From assembly GCF_000744435.1 (NCBI RefSeq), contig NZ_JQLX01000014.1, forward strand, positions 109,073 to 173,072: a stretch of 64,000 nucleotides of DNA, given 5' to 3'. The notes under the pieces were generated by a model that was not told where the DNA came from, did no database searches, and saw only the letters and a list, made by a program, of their open reading frames with translations. A program made the position numbers and the translations under genes. The stretch comes from Hippea jasoniae (GTDB lineage Bacteria; Campylobacterota_A; Desulfurellia; Desulfurellales; Hippeaceae). Shown here in pieces: positions 43,263 through 52,064 of this stretch (positions are counted from its first letter, which is position 1; every line of letters starts with the position of its first letter).

Positions 43263-43295
43263 TTAATTGAAAAATTTTAAAAAAGAGGAGTAAAG

Positions 43296-44006
43296 ATGGA
43301 CTCAAAAGTATTGCATAAGCTGTCATATGGAGTGTATATTGTAAGCAGTGTAAATAAAGAGAGAAAACCAAATGGTCAGATAGCCAATACGGTTTTTCAG
43401 ATAACATCAAATCCTGCCACGATTGCTATTAGCATTAACAAAAGTAACCTTACACATGAATTTATCAAGGAGAGTGGAGTTTTTAGTGTCTCTATTCTTG
43501 CAAAAAATGCTGATCTGAGTCTTATAGGTAGATTTGGTTTTAAGTCTGGTAGAGAGATTGATAAGTTTGAGGATATCGATTATGAGATTAAAGGTGGTGT
43601 GCCTGTTGTCAAACAATCTATCGCTGGTTATCTAATAGGAAAAGTAAAAGATAGTGTGGATGTGGGCAGTCACACATTGTTTATAGCCGATGTTATAGAT
43701 GCAGAAATATTAAGTGATGCAGAGGTTATGACATATGCTTATTATCACGAAATAAAGGGTGGAAAATCACCCAAAACAGCTCCTACTTATATTGAAGAAA
43801 AAGAAAATAAAAATAATTTAAAAAAAGGAGAGGTAAAGATGAAGAAGTACAGATGCACGGTTTGCGGTTATATCTACGACCCAGAAAAAGGCGACTCAGA
43901 AAACGACATAGAGCCAGGCACAGCCTTTGAGGATCTGCCCGATGACTGGACATGCCCGATTTGTGGTGTTGAAAAAGACCAGTTTGAGGAGGTAGTAGAT
44001 GATTAA
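43296..44006 (+). CDS. hrb: High-molecular-weight rubredoxin (flavin reductase-rubredoxin fusion)
   Basis: NAD(P)H:rubredoxin-type electron donor to flavodiiron proteins. Residues 1-165 are an FMN-binding flavin-reductase-like domain ([20 protein letters not shown]). A Lys-rich linker follows. Residues 182-236 are a complete rubredoxin with [14 protein letters not shown] and [11 protein letters not shown], four iron Cys. The same fusion is known as Hrb in acetogens. The rubredoxin part is preceded in frame by AAGGAG and an ATG at 43839, so a free rubredoxin may also be made. It overlaps fprA by 8 nt. Confidence 0.93.
   Translation: MDSKVLHKLSYGVYIVSSVNKERKPNGQIANTVFQITSNPATIAISINKSNLTHEFIKESGVFSVSILAKNADLSLIGRFGFKSGREIDKFEDIDYEIKGGVPVVKQSIAGYLIGKVKDSVDVGSHTLFIADVIDAEILSDAEVMTYAYYHEIKGGKSPKTAPTYIEEKENKNNLKKGEVKMKKYRCTVCGYIYDPEKGDSENDIEPGTAFEDLPDDWTCPICGVEKDQFEEVVDD
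43839..44006 (+). CDS. Possible free rubredoxin from an internal in-frame start
   Basis: ATG 43839 has an excellent Shine-Dalgarno (AAGGAG at 43825-43830, 8 nt away) inside the linker of the hrb gene. Translation from it would give a 55-residue classical rubredoxin [14 protein letters not shown]. Its position exactly at the domain border makes an internal start plausible; expression is unproven. Confidence 0.5.
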   Translation: MKKYRCTVCGYIYDPEKGDSENDIEPGTAFEDLPDDWTCPICGVEKDQFEEVVDD

Positions 44007-45180
44007 AAAATTAACTGAGGGCGTTTACAATGTGGGTGCCATAGATTGGGATAGGGCATTGTTTGATGAAATTGTTCAAACACCGCAGGGCACAAGCTAT
44101 AACGCCTATCTTGTAGTTGGCAGTGAAAAAACAGCGTTGATTGATACGGTTGAACCGTTTAAATGGGAAGAGCTTGAAAGCAACTTAAAACAACTCAATG
44201 TTAAAAAGATCGATTATCTTATATCCAATCATGCAGAGCAGGATCATTCAGGTTGTATACCAAAGATACTTGAGATGTTTCCTGAGGTAAAGCTTATAAC
44301 AAACAAGAAATGCATGCAGTTTGAGATGGATCTACTTCATATACCTGAGGATAGGTTCACGATTATAGACGAAGGGGATACGATTTCTCTGGGTGATAAA
44401 ACGATTGAGTTTATTATGACACCGTGGGTTCACTGGCCAGAGACAATGAGCAGTTATCTAATTGAAGATAAGATTCTTTTTAGCTGCGATTTCTTTGGCT
44501 CTCATGTTGCCACATCCTACACATTTGCAAAATATTACGATAAGGTTTACCACGAAGCCAAACGATACTATGCCGAGATTATGATGCCATTTAGAAACTT
44601 TATTGAAAAGAATATTAAAAAGGTAGAGCAGAAAGATATAAAGATCATTGCTCCAAGTCATGGACCTGCTTTTGACAATCCTGAATATATCATTAATGCT
44701 TACAAAGAGTGGATAGATCCAACACCTGCTAATATGGCGTTGATTCTTTTTGTCTCTATGCATGAAAGCACGCGTAAAATGGTTGAATACTTGGCAGATG
44801 CCCTTGAGAGCAAAGGTGTTGATGTTAAGATGAGAAACCTTACCACAGCTGATATTGGTGAGGTTGCGATGGACCTTGTTGATGTTGCAACAATAGTGCT
44901 TGCATCACCTATTGTGCTTGCTGGTGCTCATCCAAACGCCGTTTATGGCGCATACCTTGCCAATGCTTTAAGACCTAAAGCACGATTTGGCGCAATTATC
45001 GGCTCATACGGATGGGGTGGCAAAGCCGCCGATGTTTTAAAGGCAAATCTTTCAAACTTAAAGCTTGAATTGTATGAACCTGTTTATATCAAGGGTCTGC
45101 CTAAAGCTGATGATTATAGTAAGCTTGATGAGCTTGCAGAATGGATAGAAACAAAACATAAAGAAATCGGAGTTTTGTGA
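43999..45180 (+). CDS. fprA: Flavodiiron protein (rubredoxin:oxygen/NO oxidoreductase)
   Basis: Reduces O2 to water or NO to N2O, taking electrons from the rubredoxin encoded just upstream. All diiron ligands are present: His78, Glu80, Asp82, His83 (HAEQDHSG), His145 (VHWPE), Asp164 (SCDFFGSH) and His221 (PSHGPA). The C-terminal flavodoxin domain (about 255-393) has [19 protein letters not shown]. 393 residues without extra modules (class A). The stop shares one base with the next gene's ATG. Confidence 0.95.
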   Translation: MIKKLTEGVYNVGAIDWDRALFDEIVQTPQGTSYNAYLVVGSEKTALIDTVEPFKWEELESNLKQLNVKKIDYLISNHAEQDHSGCIPKILEMFPEVKLITNKKCMQFEMDLLHIPEDRFTIIDEGDTISLGDKTIEFIMTPWVHWPETMSSYLIEDKILFSCDFFGSHVATSYTFAKYYDKVYHEAKRYYAEIMMPFRNFIEKNIKKVEQKDIKIIAPSHGPAFDNPEYIINAYKEWIDPTPANMALILFVSMHESTRKMVEYLADALESKGVDVKMRNLTTADIGEVAMDLVDVATIVLASPIVLAGAHPNAVYGAYLANALRPKARFGAIIGSYGWGGKAADVLKANLSNLKLELYEPVYIKGLPKADDYSKLDELAEWIETKHKEIGVL

Positions 45181-45845
45181 TGGCAGAGTTGAAAAAGGCT
45201 ATAGAGTTTTGTCTGCCTGATAGCCAGGAAAAAGAGCATTGCCTGAAGGATTTTGAGGGCAAATGGATTGTGCTTTACTTCTACCCCAAAGACAACACAT
45301 CGGGTTGTACAAGAGAGGCTAAAGAGTTTTCTGAAAAGAAAGATGAGTTTGAAAAATTAGGAGCGGTAATCATAGGAATTAGCAAAGATTCACCTTCTTC
45401 GCATAGGAAATTTATAGAAAAACATAATTTGAATATTCTGCTTTTGAGTGATGAAGATCATAAAGTGCATGAAGCATACGGTGCCTGGGGTAAAAAGAAA
45501 AACTATGGAAAAGAGTATTTTGGCACAATAAGGAGCACCTTTATTATCGATCCACAGCTCAACATTGTTAAAAGCTACAAAAATGTAAAGGTTAAAGGCC
45601 ATGTTGATGATGTTTTAGAGACACTTAAAGCTTTAATAAACGGCGAGCCTGAAGAAGCCAAAGAAGTTAAAAGTGAAGATGTGATTAAAGTATTCAAAGA
45701 GACACAAAAGCCCCTAAGAAGCGGGGATGTTGTAAAAGCCTTGAATGCAGATAAAAAACAGGTTGAGAAAATCATAAAACAGCTAAAAAAAGAGGGTATA
45801 ATAGAAAGCCCAAAAAGATGCTACTATCAATTGAAGGAGGATTAA
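45180..45845 (+). CDS. Bcp/PrxQ-type peroxiredoxin with C-terminal winged-helix-like domain
   Basis: Residues 1-150 are a Bcp/PrxQ thiol peroxidase. The peroxidatic Cys43 lies in NTSGCTREAKEF. The usual resolving Cys five residues later is replaced by Lys, so it is a one-Cys form or uses Cys11/Cys21. Residues about 160-221 add a domain resembling a winged helix (SEDVIKVFKETQKPLRSGDVVKAL, KKQVEKIIKQLKKEGIIESP, CYYQL), an uncommon fusion. It might sense oxidation or bind DNA; that is inference. It overlaps fprA by one base; ATG 45180 is preferred over GTG 45177. Confidence 0.85.
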   Translation: MAELKKAIEFCLPDSQEKEHCLKDFEGKWIVLYFYPKDNTSGCTREAKEFSEKKDEFEKLGAVIIGISKDSPSSHRKFIEKHNLNILLLSDEDHKVHEAYGAWGKKKNYGKEYFGTIRSTFIIDPQLNIVKSYKNVKVKGHVDDVLETLKALINGEPEEAKEVKSEDVIKVFKETQKPLRSGDVVKALNADKKQVEKIIKQLKKEGIIESPKRCYYQLKED

Positions 45846-45847
45846 AA

Positions 45848-46351
45848 ATGTTAAAGAAAGAGATGGTTGATGCATTGAACAAGCAGATCAACGAGGAGCT
45901 TTATTCTGCTTATCTTTATCTGTCTATGGCTGCATGGTTTGATTCCATAGGTTTAAACGGTTTTTCAAACTGGATGATGGTTCAGTATAAAGAGGAGACA
46001 GACCATGCGATGAAGTTTTTTAACTACCTATCACAGCAGGGTGAGCCTGTAAAACTTATGGCAATTAAAGAGCCGCCGAATAGCTGGGAGTCGCCACTGC
46101 ATGCATTTGAAGAAACATTGAAACATGAGCAGCATATTACAGCCTGCATCAATGAGCTTGTTGACCTTGCCGAAAAACTCAAAGATAGGGCAACCTACAA
46201 CATGTTGCAGTGGTTTATAGATGAGCAGGTAGAAGAAGAGGCAAACGATAGAGAGATTATAGATATATTAAAGCTTATTGATGGGAGCAAAAACGGACTG
46301 TTTATGCTTGATAGGGAATTAGCTCAAAGGCAATATACGCCTGAAATATAA
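45848..46351 (+). CDS. ftn: Ferritin (non-haem, FtnA type)
   Basis: Iron-storage four-helix protein, 167 residues. Ferroxidase ligands Glu17, Glu50 and His53 occupy the canonical positions ([20 protein letters not shown]). The start is ATG 45848, 5 nt after AGGAGGAT; the frame is open further upstream inside the peroxiredoxin gene. It fits an operon that removes O2 and peroxide while sequestering iron. It has no haem Met signature of bacterioferritin that I can see. Confidence 0.94.
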   Translation: MLKKEMVDALNKQINEELYSAYLYLSMAAWFDSIGLNGFSNWMMVQYKEETDHAMKFFNYLSQQGEPVKLMAIKEPPNSWESPLHAFEETLKHEQHITACINELVDLAEKLKDRATYNMLQWFIDEQVEEEANDREIIDILKLIDGSKNGLFMLDRELAQRQYTPEI

Positions 46352-46368
46352 AAAAGAGGAGGTGGATT

Positions 46369-46752
46369 ATGACAAAGAGGTTTGAGGTTTACAAATGTGA
46401 TATCTGTGGAAACATTATTGAGGTGCTGCATGAGGGTGCAGATGCGCTTGTTTGCTGCGGACAGCCTATGAAGAAGCTTGATGAGCAAACAGCAGACACA
46501 TCTACAGAGAAGCATGTGCCTTTCATAAAGAGGGAAGGTGATAAGTATATTGTAAAGGTTGGCGAAAACACAGCCCATCCAATGGAGGAGAAACACTACA
46601 TTGAATGGATTGAACTTGTAGTAGACGGTGTTGTGTATAAGAAATTCTTAAATCCTGGAGATGCACCTGAGGCTGTTTTTGAAGTGCCCGAGGGCAAAGA
46701 GGTATGGGCACGAGAGTATTGTAATATCCACGGTTTGTGGGCAAAAAGGTAA
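46369..46752 (+). CDS. dfx: Desulfoferrodoxin (two-iron superoxide reductase)
   Basis: Reduces superoxide to peroxide without releasing O2. The N-terminal rubredoxin-like centre uses Cys10, Cys13, Cys29 and Cys30 (CDIC...CCGQPM). The catalytic centre has the Glu47-Lys48-His49 loop and the C-terminal Cys118/His121 pair in CNIHGLW. 127 residues, the classic class I protein. It takes electrons from rubredoxin, and the operon supplies one. Last gene before a strong terminator. Confidence 0.96.
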   Translation: MTKRFEVYKCDICGNIIEVLHEGADALVCCGQPMKKLDEQTADTSTEKHVPFIKREGDKYIVKVGENTAHPMEEKHYIEWIELVVDGVVYKKFLNPGDAPEAVFEVPEGKEVWAREYCNIHGLWAKR

Positions 46753-46753
46753 T

Positions 46754-46790
46754 AAAAAAAGGGGGCTTGATGCCCCCTTAAATTTTTAAA
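46754..46790. terminator. Bidirectional terminator between dfx and the flagellar-rod-like gene
   Basis: 8-bp stem AAGGGGGC/GCCCCCTT (46759-46766 with 46772-46779) and 5-nt loop. A run of seven A precedes it (T-tract for the minus strand) and AAATTTTT follows on the plus strand. Serves the convergent dfx and 46801-47112 genes. Confidence 0.88.
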
Positions 46791-46800
46791 TGATTAACAG

Positions 46801-47112
46801 CTAAGCTTTTAGATCAATCAGGCTACCAATCATTTCGTTTTGAGCTCTTACAACCTTCACATTTGCTTTTTCTTGATTGACATTATTCATCTGGTTAACC
46901 ATCTGCTGGGCAAGGTTGACATTGTTTTTGTTGTGTGTTGGAGTAGCTTTTGATTTGTTGAATGTAGCTTTCACTCCCCCGTTTTTCTGTTCTTCGTTTA
47001 CGACATTGATCTGTTTATAGTTTTTTGTGTTTATGTTGGCGATGTTGTTTGCAACTACATCCTGCCTTACAAAAGCGTTTCTGATTCCGCTTAGCGATGT
47101 ATTTATATTCAT
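46801..47112 (-). CDS. Small flagellar basal-body rod-like protein (FlgC/FlgB-like)
   Basis: 103 residues. The N terminus SLSGIRNAFVRQDVVANNIANINT carries the ANNIAN motif of rod/hook proteins. The C terminus NVKVVRAQNEMIGSLIDLKA is the matching helix that pairs with it. The central domain is almost absent, so it is shorter than FlgC (about 140) or FlgB. It stands apart from other flagellar genes here. A hairpin directly precedes its GGAGGTG ribosome site. It might be a divergent rod or a cap-like subunit. Confidence 0.75.
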   Translation of the reverse strand: MNINTSLSGIRNAFVRQDVVANNIANINTKNYKQINVVNEEQKNGGVKATFNKSKATPTHNKNNVNLAQQMVNQMNNVNQEKANVKVVRAQNEMIGSLIDLKA

Positions 47113-47123
47113 ATTTCACCTCC

Positions 47124-47154
47124 GCGCCTTTTTTATAAGCTTAGGCGCTTTTTT
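47124..47154 (+). terminator. Hairpin with T-tract upstream of the rod-like gene
   Basis: GCGCCT (47124-47129) pairs with AGGCGC (47143-47148), followed by six T on the plus strand. On the minus strand the same hairpin abuts the ribosome site of the rod-like gene, so it may instead act on that mRNA. Confidence 0.45.
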
Positions 47155-47166
47155 GAAAAAATCAAG

Positions 47167-47952
47167 TTATTTTAACTGATCGATTATAATCTGAGCAGCT
47201 TTTTTACCTGAATTTAACATACCACCAAAAACAGGCCCCATTCTGTGGGAGCCACTTACTGCAACAGCTGCCATACCAGCCACAATAAGCCCTGGATAGA
47301 CCTCTTTTGTATGGTCAATGGTTGACTGTTCGCCTACTTCTGCCCACATCGGTTTTTCTCCGACCACTTCACCTGAATCTGTGTTGAGCTTTATTTTGCC
47401 TTTCCTTGTAAGCACACTTGCCACCTCTGCATCATGACCTGTTGCATCCACTACAAATTTGGATGTTACAACAAGTGGGTCAACCGGTAAATGAGCCATA
47501 TTTACTGTTGTCCAGCCAATAACAAGGCCGTTTACCCTGTATTGTCCGTCGATTTTTTTGAACACAACATCCTCAACCTCTATGGCGTTGAATATTTTAG
47601 CACCTGCTTTTGTAGCCTTAGAAATAAGGGTTGTAACAGCTTCTATGGAGTCTGCTGTATAGTATCCATCTGTGTATTTTTCGTAGTTTATTTCGAATTC
47701 ATCAAGGATAGATTTTCCTATCTCCTGAACAACAATCTCATTAAAAAGCATTGCGCCGCCCCACATGCCGCCACCGATTGTTAAACGCTTATCAAACAAT
47801 GCCACCTTTACATCGGCCTTGGCCAAGTAGTATGCGCAGACTATTCCTGCAGGGCCACCACCAACGATTGCTACATCGCACTCAAGGTAATCTAAGAGTT
47901 TTTTTGAATATCGCTCAAGGATTGCTCGAGAGATTATCCTTTCATCCAACAT
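47167..47952 (-). CDS. thi4: Thi4-type thiazole synthase, non-suicidal (sulfide-using) form
   Basis: Makes the thiamine thiazole from NAD, glycine and sulfur. Dinucleotide fold VAIVGGGPAGIVCAYYLA, GGGMWGGAMLFNEIVV, DATGHDAEVAS and the C-terminal SGSHRMGPVFGGMLNSGKKAA match the archaeal/bacterial Thi4 group. In yeast Thi4, Cys205 donates its own sulfur. Here the only Cys are at positions 25 and 39, with none in the second half, so external sulfide must be the donor, as in methanogen enzymes. It complements thiC at 8089. It lies 12 nt after the GT39 gene with an AGGAGGTG site. Confidence 0.92.
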   Translation of the reverse strand: MLDERIISRAILERYSKKLLDYLECDVAIVGGGPAGIVCAYYLAKADVKVALFDKRLTIGGGMWGGAMLFNEIVVQEIGKSILDEFEINYEKYTDGYYTADSIEAVTTLISKATKAGAKIFNAIEVEDVVFKKIDGQYRVNGLVIGWTTVNMAHLPVDPLVVTSKFVVDATGHDAEVASVLTRKGKIKLNTDSGEVVGEKPMWAEVGEQSTIDHTKEVYPGLIVAGMAAVAVSGSHRMGPVFGGMLNSGKKAAQIIIDQLK

Positions 47953-47963
47953 AAAAACACCTC

Positions 47964-49505
47964 CTAATTTTTTCCAATATAGTATATGTGGTCAGGTAAA
48001 GAAAAAGAGTTTATAACCGTTTTTACTCTTTTTGGATTCCTTGTGATAATAATGCCATTTTTGCCATTTTTGATAGGGTGTAGTTGCATCTTTAAATCCC
48101 TCTCAAGGTAAAAAAATAGTCTTAAATTTCCGCCATCAGTCATAACATATCGTGGATTATTATGCAAAATAATTTTTGCCATCTTTGAGGCTATACCGCG
48201 GTAGTTTGTGTAGTAGGTATACAGATAGGATTCATATGTTGCCGCATAGGCAAGTTTAAGCAATAACCCTGATGCTACAACACAGTATAATAGATTCAGA
48301 CTGTTTGATTGGGTTTTTTTTATTAAGACAATAAAAAGGAAGGATATTACAAGTGCAAGAGAAATTTCCATTATGGATGGTGTTTTTAGAAACTCTAAGT
48401 CAAATAGCAGTGCAACAGCGAATACGGCTATAAAGAAATACAAAACATATAATGAATATTTTTTTGCATTTACTGCTTCATTGAACTCATAGACATAAAA
48501 AATAATGCCGTAGATGAGGGCTGTTATTCCAAAAAGTGGCAGTGTATACCTTACTCTCCCATCGGGTATTATGGCATAAATCAAAAAGTTAACAACAAAA
48601 GATATGACAGAAAAATAAAACAGGCTGGATATTTTGCTATTGCTTGTGATGGATTCTTTAAAATTAGCTCTAAAATCACTGTTTAGGAAGAATAAAAAAA
48701 CAATTGATGCGGGCAATCCATGTATAAAGAAAGAAATAGGAAAGATAATCAAATGCTTTAGTGATTCAAATATGTGCTGAATGCTTTCAACCCTGCTTCC
48801 AGAGGCCTGAAGAAGAAACCCCAATGCAAGATTAAATCTGTGTATGTCGCCTTTTGATAATAACAATAGCCATCCAAAAAAGATCGATAAAATAATAATG
48901 CCACCGCCTATAACCCTTTTGCTAAAGATCTTTTTTGGCTGTTTTTTGTAGATATACCAGCCAAAAAGCGTTAAATAGAAGTAGTGAAGGGCAGGAAACC
49001 CCTTAGTTAGCAGCGCTAAAGCAGTTAAAAAGCTACCAAGAAGGATCCTGTCGTAAAAAATACACAGCATGCTTGCAAAAACAAGTAAGGAAAAAAACAT
49101 ATCGGTTTCTGCAAGCATTCCGTATTGAATTAAGGCAATATAGCTTGTGGCAAAACCCAAAGCAGCAAAAACAGCCGCCTCAAACCCAACTATTTCTTTG
49201 ATGGCTAAAAATATTAATAGGGCTATGCCAAACATCGATAACACAGAGATCAATCTGGCTGAGGATTCATTGACGCCAAAGATTTTAAAGAATATTGCTA
49301 TTATAATGTTGTGAAGCGGGGGCTTTTTGTAATAGTTTCTGCCAAGCACCGTGGGAGCTATGTAGTTGTGCGTGTAGTTCATCTCAAGGGCAATAATTGC
49401 CCTGCGCGGCTCTTCGTGTCGCAAATACATTTTCCCTAAATTCAAAAAGGCAGTAGCCGCATAGAGTATTATTATAATTGCAACGATCTTTTTATTTAAC
49501 TCCAT
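47964..49505 (-). CDS. Membrane glycosyltransferase, GT39/ArnT-like
   Basis: 513 residues with about 11-12 hydrophobic helices, PMT/ArnT fold. The first periplasmic loop has HEEPRRAIIALEMNYT, resembling the catalytic acidic loop of ArnT/PMT enzymes, and YYKKPPLHNIIIAIFFKIFG, the second family landmark. Probably transfers a sugar from a polyprenyl-phosphate carrier to lipid A or protein at the outer face of the inner membrane. Overlaps aroK by 14 nt. The substrate is not inferable. Confidence 0.85.
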   Translation of the reverse strand: MELNKKIVAIIIILYAATAFLNLGKMYLRHEEPRRAIIALEMNYTHNYIAPTVLGRNYYKKPPLHNIIIAIFFKIFGVNESSARLISVLSMFGIALLIFLAIKEIVGFEAAVFAALGFATSYIALIQYGMLAETDMFFSLLVFASMLCIFYDRILLGSFLTALALLTKGFPALHYFYLTLFGWYIYKKQPKKIFSKRVIGGGIIILSIFFGWLLLLSKGDIHRFNLALGFLLQASGSRVESIQHIFESLKHLIIFPISFFIHGLPASIVFLFFLNSDFRANFKESITSNSKISSLFYFSVISFVVNFLIYAIIPDGRVRYTLPLFGITALIYGIIFYVYEFNEAVNAKKYSLYVLYFFIAVFAVALLFDLEFLKTPSIMEISLALVISFLFIVLIKKTQSNSLNLLYCVVASGLLLKLAYAATYESYLYTYYTNYRGIASKMAKIILHNNPRYVMTDGGNLRLFFYLERDLKMQLHPIKNGKNGIIITRNPKRVKTVINSFSLPDHIYYIGKN

Positions 49506-49992
49506 CTAAAGCCTCTTTTATTTTTACAGCTGCATCGTATGGTGTGATGTGTTCGTTTTCTATCTCCAAATCGCATATTTCTGAATACTTTTTTGTTCTA
49601 AATTCATACATATCTTTGAGCGTCTGATTAAAAGGCAAAATAAGTCCTCTTTGGGAGTAGTCTCCAAGCCTTGTAAGCATCTCTTTGTAGCTAATTTTTA
49701 GATATATAAGTGTAGAGATATTTTTTAAGTGCTCAATAGCTTTTTGGGAGTAGATGAAACTACCGCCAGGTGCTATGACGCTGTTTGATGGATTTAAATC
49801 AAGAATGGCTTTCTCTTCAATTTTGATGAAATCATCATATCCCAGTTTATCGACGAGCTGTTGAAGCGACTGATTGTGTCTGTTTTGGATAATAATATCG
49901 GTATCGATAAATTCCATTACAAGTAGTTTTGCCAGTATAACTCCAACAGAGCTTTTGCCAGATGAAGGCAATCCGATCAGCGTAATATTCAT
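49492..49992 (-). CDS. aroK: Shikimate kinase
   Basis: Phosphorylates shikimate at the 3-position in the aromatic pathway feeding the trp and tyr genes in this window. Walker A GLPSSGKSSVG, DTD shikimate-binding motif (FIDTDIIIQ), GGSF in place of the usual GGG, and the LID Arg in SQRGLILPF. 166 residues, normal. A minus-strand TTGACA at 50024-50029 may be its -35, with a weak -10. Confidence 0.9.
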   Translation of the reverse strand: MNITLIGLPSSGKSSVGVILAKLLVMEFIDTDIIIQNRHNQSLQQLVDKLGYDDFIKIEEKAILDLNPSNSVIAPGGSFIYSQKAIEHLKNISTLIYLKISYKEMLTRLGDYSQRGLILPFNQTLKDMYEFRTKKYSEICDLEIENEHITPYDAAVKIKEALDGVK

Positions 49993-50033
49993 GGGCTTAT
50001 TTTATTAAATTTTTTATCTGGTTTGTCAAATTC

Positions 50034-50062
50034 TTGACTATTTTTGGAAGCTTTCTTATAAT
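50034..50062 (+). promoter_or_regulatory. Promoter of the acs operon
   Basis: TTGACT (50034-50039), 17-nt spacer, TATAAT (50057-50062), 32 nt before the acs ATG. It lies back to back with the aroK promoter region. Confidence 0.85.
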
Positions 50063-50094
50063 TATGTAAATCATAAGATAAATAGGGGGGAGCT

Positions 50095-52062
50095 ATGAAC
50101 GGTACGGTTGTACAGATAAGGGAGGAGTTTCTTAAGAAAGCGAATTTAACAAAAGAGGAATATGAAAGGTTAACAAAATGGGCTGAAGAAGATTTTGAGG
50201 GATTCTGGGATTATTTTGCAAAAAAAGAGATTAGCTGGTTTGAGCCATATAAAAAGGTTTTGGATGACTCAAATGCACCGTTTTTTAAATTTTTTGAGGG
50301 CGGCAAACTCAATATGTGTTACAACTGCGTTGATAGGCATGTTACTACCCGTAAAAAAAATAGAGCTGCTATCATTTGGGAGTCTGAGCAGGGTGAGACA
50401 AGGATCCTTACATATAGAGAGCTTCAGTATCAGATAAACAAATTTGCCAATGTTTTAAAGACGCTTGGGGTTAAAAAGGGCGATGTGGTTATAATATACA
50501 TGCCCATGATTCCAGAACTCCCCATCGCGATGCTTGCCTGCACCAAGATAGGTGCGATTCATTCCGTTGTATTTGCAGGTATGAGCTCTGTGGCATTAAA
50601 AGAAAGGATTATGGATTCAAAAAGTTCCATTGTTTTAACGGCTGATGGTGGCTTTAGAGGAGGAAAAACGATTCCATTAAAGGAAAATGTTGATAAAGCA
50701 ATAGAAAAATTAAAGTTTGTTAAGTATGTTGTTGTTGTAAGGCATGCTGATAGAGATGTCCCCATGAAGACCTTAAGGGATTTCTGGTGGCAGGATTTAA
50801 TGAGTGATCCTGATTATGCCAAACCTTATTGCGAGCCTGAGCCAATGGATTCTGAAGATCCACTGTTTATTATATACACTTCAGGTTCAACAGCAAAACC
50901 AAAAGGTGTTGTTCATACAACTGCAGGCTACCTACTGTGGAGAATCCTTACTGCCAGATGGGTTTTTGACTTAAAAGAGGAAGATACATTCTGGTCAACT
51001 GCAAATATAGGGTGGATCTCGGGTCATTCCTATACGCTTTATGGACCGTTATCGATAGGATCCACGACTTTCATTTATGAGGGAACACCACTTTATCCCA
51101 CACCAGCGCAGTGGTGGTATCTTGTTGATAAATATAAAATAAATGTTATGTACACTGCACCAACGGCTATCAGAGCATTGATGAGGAGGGGTGAGGAGTG
51201 GCTAAAAAAATACGATCTTTCTTCGTTAAGACTGCTTACAACCGGAGGTGAAAGGCTCAATGAAGCGGCATGGTTGTGGTACTGGGAGCATGTGGGCGGA
51301 AAAAGATGCCCTGTTATCGATGCATACGGTCAGACAGAGACCGCGGGGCACATGATTTCATCACTACCAATAGTTCCTCAAAAACCCGGTAGCGTAGGAA
51401 TAGCTGTGCCTGGAATATTCCCTGACATCGTTGATGAAAACGGTAATATTATAAAGGAGCCTAATAAAACGGGTTATTTAGTATTGAAAAAACCGTGGCC
51501 TTCAATGGTCAGGACACTCTGGCAGGATGACGAAGGCTACAAACATTACTACTGGGATAAATTTAACGGAAAGTATTACTATACAGGCGATTTAGCCTAT
51601 AAAGACAAAGATGGTTATTTCTGGATGGAAGGAAGAGCAGACGATGTAGTAAATGTTTCTGCCCACAGGATTGGTTGTGCTGAAATTGAAAGCGCACTAA
51701 CAAGCTGTCAGTTTGTAGCAGAAGCTGCTGTTGTTGGCAGACCAAATGACATAACCGGTGAGGAAGTGTTTGCATTCGTTGTTCTAAAGGATGGTGTTGA
51801 TAAGACACATCATGATGAAATAGTCAGGAAACTCAGAGAACTTGTCAGGGATAAGGTTTCTCCTATTGCCAAACCTTCAGAGATCGTTTTTGTAGATGCG
51901 CTTCCCAAAACACGCTCGGGCAAGGTTGTTCGCAGGATATTAAAGGCTATAGCATCGGGCAAAAGTATAGAGCAAGATATCTCAACACTTGAAGATACAT
52001 TGGTTATAGAAAAGGTTAAAAAAGCTGTTGAGGATAGAACATCAGATATTGTTGGAGGGTAG
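50095..52062 (+). CDS. acs: Acetyl-CoA synthetase (AMP-forming)
   Basis: Activates acetate to acetyl-CoA through acetyl-AMP. 655 residues. The P-loop-like motif is YTSGSTAKPKGVVHTTAGYL, with WSTANIGWISGHSY, DAYGQTETAGH and the catalytic Lys in PKTRSGKVVRRILK, the usual acetylation-control site. Trp in the GWISGH region supports acetate over longer acids. Acetate use would feed an oxidative or anaplerotic route in a sulfur reducer. The downstream gene follows by 2 nt. Confidence 0.95.
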   Translation: MNGTVVQIREEFLKKANLTKEEYERLTKWAEEDFEGFWDYFAKKEISWFEPYKKVLDDSNAPFFKFFEGGKLNMCYNCVDRHVTTRKKNRAAIIWESEQGETRILTYRELQYQINKFANVLKTLGVKKGDVVIIYMPMIPELPIAMLACTKIGAIHSVVFAGMSSVALKERIMDSKSSIVLTADGGFRGGKTIPLKENVDKAIEKLKFVKYVVVVRHADRDVPMKTLRDFWWQDLMSDPDYAKPYCEPEPMDSEDPLFIIYTSGSTAKPKGVVHTTAGYLLWRILTARWVFDLKEEDTFWSTANIGWISGHSYTLYGPLSIGSTTFIYEGTPLYPTPAQWWYLVDKYKINVMYTAPTAIRALMRRGEEWLKKYDLSSLRLLTTGGERLNEAAWLWYWEHVGGKRCPVIDAYGQTETAGHMISSLPIVPQKPGSVGIAVPGIFPDIVDENGNIIKEPNKTGYLVLKKPWPSMVRTLWQDDEGYKHYYWDKFNGKYYYTGDLAYKDKDGYFWMEGRADDVVNVSAHRIGCAEIESALTSCQFVAEAAVVGRPNDITGEEVFAFVVLKDGVDKTHHDEIVRKLRELVRDKVSPIAKPSEIVFVDALPKTRSGKVVRRILKAIASGKSIEQDISTLEDTLVIEKVKKAVEDRTSDIVGG

Positions 52063-52064
52063 TT

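Larger units (their letters stand above)
43001..43295. other. Intergenic region with two tandem promoters of the oxygen-defence operon
   Basis: Apart from the two promoters it contains AT-rich sequence and a 13-nt near-palindrome AGAAAAATTTTCT around 43198-43210, between the two promoters, which could be an operator. No ORF. Confidence 0.6.
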
